Below the pieces are notes generated by a model, which was not told where the DNA came from, did not search any database, and saw only the letters and a program-made list of their open reading frames with translations. A DNA stretch of 64,000 bases. It comes from Neurospora tetraspora (Eukaryota > Ascomycota > Sordariomycetes > Sordariales > Sordariaceae). Position 1 is the first letter of the stretch. Every line of letters begins with the position of its first letter. Made by a program: the position numbers and the translations under genes. The DNA is taken from NCBI RefSeq assembly GCF_033439725.1, contig NW_026944391.1, positions 1,116,001 through 1,180,000 on the forward strand, written 5' to 3'. Below are positions 56,722-64,000 of the stretch, piece by piece.

Positions 56722-58967
56722 TTGCGGCCTTTTCAGCAGTGCATTGATTGCAGCGGAGGTGCCGCAAGGGATGATGATGACTACCTCTATGACTGAAAAA
56801 CATTGAGCGTCGCTGGTTTGTCTGTGTTGGAAAGGAGAAAGAAAGAAAAAAAGGCAAAACGATGCGAAATACCCCGAAATACCCACCAAATTCTTAAACT
56901 CTAATTCTCTCTATCTATATCGGCTGGCTTCCTATATAGTTCTTCTTTACTCTACTTCGTTTTTTCTCTCTTTTCTTGCCCTTCTTCCCTTTTTCATTTC
57001 TGTCTGAAATTTCTCTGGGAGGCCGGACGGTATACGCTGGGCGCGTGGGGGCAGGCAGGCAGGCGGAAAAACATACCAAGTGTTGTTTTCTTTTCATGAT
57101 TTTTTGTTCTTTGTTGGTGGTTTAGATACATATACGAGGAGAAAGAGACTTTGAGGTCATTTTTCTCCCATTGAACTTAAGAATTATCGAAGAAGGAAGA
57201 AGGATTTGAGGATTTGAGGGTTTGAGGTTGTTAGCAATATACCAATACCAAGCATGTTGTCGACTATCGTTCCCAACACTTCCTGGCTGTAAACTTGATG
57301 TCGCAAGGTTTGATACAGGGCGCCCACCCACAAAGAGAGTTCACAGGTCAAATCTGCACTTGATACGCCAGACTTTATGTCCTCCCCATTCAAGCAACCA
57401 CTGCAGCAAGCTTGTCCATAATCCAGCGCTGGCAACAGCTGGAGGGAGCGACGCAGCACATACAACACCTGCCCAATTTTTTCTAGTCGCTTTAGGAAGG
57501 AACAAAGGAGATTGAAAGCTGGATGAAAGAAGGAAGTGAGGGGCGAGACATAGAGTGCCTGCCTCGAGTGGCCAGGCGACCTGACAGGAAGTTACGACCT
57601 TTTCTTCGTAGACCCCTGAACGTCTTCTTCGGTCCTGCCGTGGGAATCTCCACTGCTTATGTTCTTTTTCTTCTAAATTTCATTTGGACGACAACTGAAC
57701 CAGTCGAGCATTTTTTCAGTTTCGTCGCAGCCTTCTGCCCTAGTCTACAAACTGAAGCGGGATCATGCGCGCGGGAAACTGAACTTAGTTTTCTGACTTC
57801 ACCCTTCTACTTCTATTTTACTTTACCATTACTATTACTATTACCGTTTGCTAATACCACAATAACAAACGACGTCAAAGATACCAACGACGATCCAGGT
57901 ACGAACCCTCAACCCACTTCAACAGTTCCTTAGCTAAGCAAGCATTGTTTTATTTTTACTGCAGGCTTCTTAAATCGAACGATGCGATGGCGACGACAGG
58001 ACGATCACCGCATTTCCCGTTTTAGCCTTGTTTGTCTTTTTTTCGGCAACATCTAGTTGGGCTGTACTGCGTTAGGTGCACTGGCCTGATATGACGCAAT
58101 TAAGGTAGAAAATGAAGGACGAAGAAAAGCAAAAAAAAAAACCCAAAAAAAAAGCTCATCCCGATCAGACTCGGAATCGAACTCGGGATGAGTCGACTCT
58201 ACACGAGCCAGATGGCACCTACGAAAATACCAACGCATTTTCTGGACCCAGCGCCTTACCACGTAGGCTACTGGACCGTGGTGGAAGGTCTACACTTTGG
58301 TGCTTATATGGTCCCAGTAGGTCATGCCGCTGTTTCCCGGACTCATTCACCTGTGCAGTCTTGGCGGAAGGAGGGGGACTGTAAAGCTGATTTCATCTTT
58401 TTTTCCTTCTCCCCCACCACGAAAATGATGTTCGGTTTAAATACCTACCTCTTCTGACCACCTCAAATCTCTTCCTACTTTAGAAGAGCAAAATTTTCGA
58501 CGGTTCAATTTGCATAGTCAACATGGAGTCCGAGTTTCATTCGCTGCTGGAGGGAGGCAGAGGACGGAAATCAATCCACCCGTGTCTATTACAACATCAC
58601 CAACGACCAGTGGAATTGTGCAGATCGTTATGGCAATTGCTGTTAATGAGCTAGGTATAAAATGGAGTTCCCTAGGGAGCAGGCGCCAGTCTTGTACGAC
58701 TCTTTGTTCTCGTTTCGCGCGAACCGTTTGGTGTTTATAATGCTCTCTTGTTGGCAAATGCATTTTTCGTGTACTACTTCTACCGAGCCTTAAAGAGTTG
58801 GAGAGAGGAATATAGTTCCTTGTATGCGGCGGATATCTAAGATGAAAATGAGTATGGGATTTGGGCAAATTGTGGCACTCTTCCTCCTCTTACAGCCTGT
58901 TCTTCAGGTGCTTGATTCCATTTCAGGTACGTACCGTATGCTTCTAGGTGTCAGGTCGCTAGGGACT
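56722..58967. other. Intergenic region next to the retrotransposon
   Basis: No supported gene. A plus-strand ATG frame at 57,523-57,933 (136 codons) has two hydrophobic stretches and is followed by a possible donor (CCAGGTACGAACC) near 57,897, but it matches no family. A 10-bp perfect inverted repeat with promoter-box-like words near 58,153-58,290 is described in the findings. The palindrome GGTACGTACC lies at 58,926-58,935 just before the element. Confidence 0.45.
58155..58192. repeat. 10-bp perfect inverted repeat (hairpin)
   Basis: CTCATCCCGA and TCGGGATGAG are exact reverse complements separated by 18 bases. The minus-strand reading contains AGTTCGATTCC, similar to a tRNA B box, but no proper T-stem forms. 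Confidence 0.6.
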
Positions 58968-59150
58968 TGTTAGGCGTTGGACCTGTGCTAGTACCGAGGA
59001 GCGCCGATGTTCGTATAGTATAGCGCTGTAGTGTGGCATCGGAACGGTTCGGAGCCGTCGCGGACTTAGCTACTATAGGATAGAGTTTATAACGATATAA
59101 ATAGCCGGTCGAATTCGCTTCTAAAATTATCGAGGTTAGCTATTAATATA
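58968..59150 (+). repeat. Candidate 5' LTR of the Gypsy element
   Basis: The segment begins TGTTAGGCG, carries a TATAAATA box at 59,096-59,103 in the element's orientation, and passes into the AT-rich interior. Its partner LTR is outside the window, so the borders are approximate. Confidence 0.35.
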
Positions 59151-62100
59151 TTTTTAATCTTCCCTTTATTTTAATATCCCTTACGTACTTGCACTATCCA
59201 TAGGCACTTTAATCTACCTTTTTTACGATTTTAATACATTGATAGTTCTTTTTGCGGGAATTGAACCGTTATTAATAGGATATAAATACGTAGCGGACGA
59301 TTTATTTTTCGGATTATTAAAGAAACCCCTCTTTCTATTTCCGGTATATAAGAATTATTTATTATCCTTTTTATTATAGTCGACGATGGCCTTTAATAAT
59401 AACCTCCTCTTTTATTTTAATATCGTTAATTAATTGTCGAGAAAATAAACGACGATAGTTTAGATAGTAATTATTCCTTTGCCCCTTTATACGTTTTGTA
59501 TAATCCCTTCTATTATTTGGAGAACAATATTATAGTATAGAAATAAAAATTCTTCGAATTTTATATAGTAATTATTTAACTATTTTTAATTTACTTCCTA
59601 TTTGATATATTTCTTTAGGATTAAAATAACTTCGTAGATTTATTAGAGTAAAATTAATTCGGTAATTACCTTCCCATTCCTTTCAGATTCTACTATTAGG
59701 ATTATCTTTTTTATAACCAAGTACGCTTTTCGACTTTCTTTATTCTTATTATTACTCTTTAAATTATAATACTTATTATTTTTGTATTTATTTAGCCGAT
59801 TTAATTTATTATTTTATTTAAATATTACCTTAAATTTAATATCTCTAAATGTATTACCGAAAATTCCTCTTAATTACGTAGATTTATTTTCGATATCAAT
59901 AATTATTATTTTAAATACCTCTAAATACCCCTTTTTCGCTATTAATTATATTAAAGGTAATTTTAAGAACGTATAGATTAAATATATTATAGCCTTTAAG
60001 AAGAAGATTAATTACGATCCTATTTATAACATTCTTATTTAGAAAGATTTATATACTTTTTTAAAGAAGGAATATAGTAGTAATATTTAAATTATTAAAT
60101 ATTCTATTTTTATTAATTTTAAACGTATATAGTAAGGTATTACCGAGACCGTTCGTACGTTTTATAACCGTTTTTATATTAAAAACTTTAATTTATCCTA
60201 CGAATAATTAGAATATTTATACGTCCTATAATAAGTTAACCACTTATATCCTTATTTGTATAGCAGCGTTTATCGGCGAACGGTATTAATATATTAATTA
60301 AAGCGGTAGCGTATATAGAGCGATTAGAGAGTTTAGAAATTTTGGAATCAATAATATAGCGTTAATATCCTTAAGTATTATATCCCTATTTATTTTTTCC
60401 CTCTTCTCTTCCTACTTTTATTCCTATTTCTATTCTTATATTTATTCTTGATTCTACTAATTTCTTTCGTTTTCTCTTTATAATCTCTATTAATTCTAAT
60501 ATTATTTATTATTATTGTAGTTAGTTTAGATATATGTACGGTTAGTACCGGGTAGTAACATTATATAGTATTTGCTACGAATATAGTAAGTTTGGATATT
60601 CGGCGTTTTTTTATATTGAATATATTTATCATAATTATAGTAAATTAGGCTATATATTATATTAATATTCCATTCCTTATAGTACCTTAATTTAAAGTAC
60701 GAATATTAATCCAGTAATACTGGTAAAGATTATAATTACTTCGGCTTAAGGAAGTGCGGGTATATTATAATTATATTTAAATACGAAGTTATTAGTAAAA
60801 ATATATAGAAATTAGTAGAAAATTTATGGTTTAATAAATTCCGGTATAGAGAATTTTATTAGAAGGTATTTATTCTTATCGGACGCTAAAATAGAATTTA
60901 TAAATTATTATTTCATTAATTTTCTTTTTCTAATCTATTTTTGCATGTAGTTTAATTATTTATTTTATTAAAATATACGATTCCTATAATACTAAGCGGA
61001 GGAAAAAGATTATATTTATAAATATAGATTTATTTAGTGTAAACGTTATTTTCGGTTACCTTTGGTTGTGCGAATATAATTTTAAAATCGATTAGCGTTA
61101 GAAGAGGTTCCGGTTTTAGATTAAAATATAAAATTTGGAAACGAGTCAAGAGCCAATTAAAAATATTTGTAAAATTATAGTATTTTTCTATAGTCTGCAT
61201 TGGGATTTAATCCCTATATTAGACCCGAAAGAAATATTAAAATCTTTTAATAATTTTAACCCCTTATTGTATTTGACCGTCCCTTTTAAAATTCTTCTAT
61301 TTTTATATATAGAATTTTTAACCTTATTGAATATCCCGGATTTCCCCCAAATTTCTTCTAATATACTTACTTTTATATTTACTGATATATTTCCAGATAT
61401 ACTTTTTAAAGTTTTTAAAGTTGCATTAAATAGAATTTATTTGTTATTAAAGTCCTTATTAGAATTAGTAATTCCGAAGTTATTTATCGCCGAACCCGAA
61501 GAGGAGGAGACGGCTACTGCTAAACCGATAATCTTTTTAGAGTATAAAGAATTTACGAAGTATTTAAAGCGTTAATTATATTTTTATTATAGTACGACCG
61601 TTTAGAATATTATATTAATTTAATTGAAGGAGAGTCCGTTTTTTAAGGTTTTATTTATATGTTTAATATTAAGGAATTAAAAGTATTTTAAGAATAATTA
61701 GCGGAAGGGTTATATAAGGGATAGATTTATTTATTTATTAATTTAGTAGGGAATTCTTTTTTTATTCCAAAGAAAGGAGCTAAATTAAAATTATATATTA
61801 ATTATTATACGTTTAATAAAGTAATAAAAAAGAATTGTATAGCGTTATTTTTTATTTAGGAGATTTTAAATCGGTTATTATTAGCGAAGATATTTATAAA
61901 ATTAGATTTGAAGAACGTATATTATTATATTCGGATTAAGTAGGGAAATAGAGAGAAGATAGCGTTTTATACGAAGTACGAGTACTATAAATTTTTAATT
62001 ATACTAATAGAATTAATTAATATTCCTGCTATTTTTTAAGCGTATATCAATAATGCGTTGGTAGGTTTAATTAATACTATTTATATTATTTATTTCGACG

Positions 62101-64000
62101 ATATTATAATTTATAATAAGAATGAAGAAGATTATTATAAATACGTTAAGGAAGTTTTTTAACGTCTACGCGAATATAAATTTTATATTAAGAGGGTATC
62201 GTTTTTAGATTATATAGTTTTACCCAAAGGTATTTCGATAGATTCGGAAATGGTTATAGCAATTATAGATTAAGAAGCCCCAAAAAGCGTTTATAATATT
62301 TAAATTTTCTTAGGGTTTATAGAGTTCTATCAATAGTTTGTAATATCCTATTCTAAAATTATAGTTTTACTAACAAATTTATTAAAGGGAAAGAAATAAA
62401 AATTATTCGAATTATTGGAACCGGTTAAAGTAGCGTTCGAAGAATTAAAGCGGTTATTTTAGGAGGTATTAATATTATAGTACTTTAATCCTTCTTTATT
62501 AATTTGAATAAAAGTAAATACGTTCGATTTTATAATTAGCGTAGTATTAATATAATTATATAAAATGCATTAATATTTTATTACGCTTTTTTATAAGAAG
62601 TTTCCGGAAGAAACGCGCTATAGTATTGGCGACGGCGAATTATTAGCGATTATAAGCGCGTTAGAGGTATTGAAATAATATTTATTATATATTAATAAAC
62701 TTTTTTTTATTATTATAAATTATTTAAACTTTTAGTACTTTAGAAATAAGGATAGGCTTAGTACGTAATAGTATTAGTAAATATTAGAATTAGTAGTATA
62801 TAATTTTAATATTAAATATTAAATAGGAAAATTTAATTCGGCGGATAAGTTATTACGGAAATTATAATTGTACGAGGTTATTAAAGTAATTAGGGAAGAT
62901 TATCCTTTAATATAGATTATTAAAGAAGGTGAGAAGAAGGGAAAAGCGATACGGAATAGGGTTATATTAAATAGTAGTATAAAGAGGGTATTATTAATTA
63001 ATTGGGAAATATAGAAAGTAGTAACGGAGAAGAGAAAGTAGTACGAGGATAGTAGAAAAGATAAATTAATTTAGGAATTAGATTAGGAAGACGATAATTA
63101 GGAAAGGGAGTGTAAAAAGCGTAGTGTTAGCGAAAATAAAGAATCGTCTAAGGAATATAAGGGTTAGAGTAAAGATAAAGGGGTATTAAGGAAGAGAGTA
63201 CGGTTTATGGATAAAGTTATTATAAATTGTGGAAGAGAGGTAAATAAAGTCGTTATTAAACGTATAGGAATATATATAGTAATTGTAAGGGTATAAACAA
63301 AAAATAGGTAATTTCCTCTATTAAATTAATAATTATTAGAAGCATAGAGATTAGATCCTTTTGTATTAGAAGAGGCGTAGAAGGAGTTAAGGAGAAGTTG
63401 GAGAATACAAAATTAGAGGATAGGAGAAGATAGAATATTATATTATTATTATTAAATTTCCGTATTAGAGAATATATAGTCAGAATTTTTTTTATATTTA
63501 TTATAATAGTATTATAACCGGATATTTAGAATAATAGAAAACGCTTAAAAAAATTAATTAATATTATTATTAGCCTATTATTACCGTTAATATAAAGGAT
63601 TACATTTATAAATATCCGATATATTAGAAAATAAAATTGCAGAATTATAAATTATACGGGCTCTTCGTATTATTGCTTATTTTAATAGTATTATAGTAAA
63701 ATATTTTTTGCGATTTTATTATAGGTTTATTTAAATTCTACAACCCTATATCTAATTAAATTTACAACGCCATCCTAATTATTATTAACCACTTTATTAA
63801 ATTCGTTTTCTATATTCCAATATACAAAATAATTATTATACAGTAATTCGTATATTTATTTTAATAAATTATATTCTAACCGTTCGGGTTCCTAAATTCT
63901 ATTATATTCGATAGAGGGAGCCTTTTTATAAATAATTTCTAGAAAATCTATTATAAATTATTAAATATTCGGCGTTACTTAAATACCGCTTAATACCCGT
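58968..64000 (+). mobile_element. Decayed Ty3/Gypsy LTR retrotransposon (left part), RIP-mutated
   Basis: Fossil element that reads on the plus strand and runs off the right edge. The base composition falls sharply near 59,090, with CpA and TpG almost absent and TpA in excess, the mark of repeat-induced point mutation in Neurospora-like fungi. Recognisable remains in order are: a gag-like region (about 59,160-60,700) with a zinc-knuckle trace near 60,580-60,650, a protease-end trace near 61,030-61,110, reverse transcriptase (about 61,740-62,300, with the FDDI motif near 62,093), RNase H (about 62,480-62,740), and integrase from about 63,500 to the edge. RT before integrase indicates Ty3/Gypsy. 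It is broken dozens of times over all parts. Age cannot be fixed without the second LTR; it is at least older than one or more RIP cycles. Confidence 0.85.

Noticed and set aside
58170-58290. Possible intron-containing tRNA on the minus strand
   Set aside because: A-box and B-box-like words are present, but T-stem, acceptor stem and 3' anticodon stem do not pair, so I do not call a tRNA.
59782-61575. Open frames of 64 and 146 codons in the AT-rich end
   Set aside because: They lie inside the retrotransposon fossil and are remnants of it, not separate genes.
1-64000. CRISPR arrays, operons, bacterial promoters or a biosynthetic gene cluster
   Set aside because: No direct-repeat arrays with unique spacers, and the genes are intron-bearing and functionally unrelated, as expected for a fungal chromosome. 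The single EasG-type reductase is not enough for a cluster.

Overview
The window looks like nuclear DNA of a filamentous ascomycete of the Sordariales, most likely a Neurospora or a close relative. The evidence is short introns with GTAAGT/GTGAGT donors, CTAAC/CTGAC-like branch sites and CAG/TAG acceptors, gene families typical of Pezizomycotina (HsbA, Msb1, EasG-like reductase), long leaders, and an AT-rich right end that is almost free of CpA and TpG, as left by repeat-induced point mutation (RIP). There are no operons; every gene appears to have its own promoter.

Left part (1-13,460): after about 2.6 kb without a supported gene come the F-actin capping protein beta subunit (minus) and, divergently, the ALG12 mannosyltransferase of N-glycan assembly. 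Next is a 1365-residue UDP-sugar:sterol-type glucosyltransferase with a VPS13/ATG2-like module and about six ubiquitin-interacting motifs, then an NAD(P)-binding reductase of the festuclavine dehydrogenase (EasG) type.

HsbA region (13,760-18,460): four copies of a small secreted hydrophobic-surface-binding protein gene. Two are pseudogenes on the minus strand. The other two are a 5'-truncated minus-strand remnant joined head to head with a plus-strand copy that is still open but has lost its signal peptide.

Middle (18,460-47,135): a platelet-activating-factor-acetylhydrolase-like esterase behind a long leader with a 15-bp tandem repeat, a large disordered protein with a C-terminal cysteine-rich domain, a mitochondrial carrier of the Mtm1/SLC25A39 type, a 6.1-kb stretch without a supported gene, an intracellular GH3 beta-glucosidase with a PA14 domain, and a membrane metallophosphoesterase of the Cdc1/Ted1/PGAP5 family.

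Right part (47,136-64,000): uracil-DNA glycosylase (minus), with a possible ACG-initiated mitochondrial form; a 4.6-kb gene-free stretch; the polarity protein Msb1; 2.2 kb without a supported gene; and the left part of a decayed Ty3/Gypsy LTR retrotransposon that runs off the window edge.

The genes do not form a metabolic cluster. They are mostly housekeeping functions (actin, ER glycosylation and GPI processing, DNA repair, mitochondrial glutathione/Fe-S, polarity) with a rapidly changing accessory patch (HsbA) and a retrotransposon fossil. The best candidates for something under-described are the glycosyltransferase/VPS13-like/UIM fusion, the ACG-start uracil-DNA glycosylase extension and the rearranged HsbA array.
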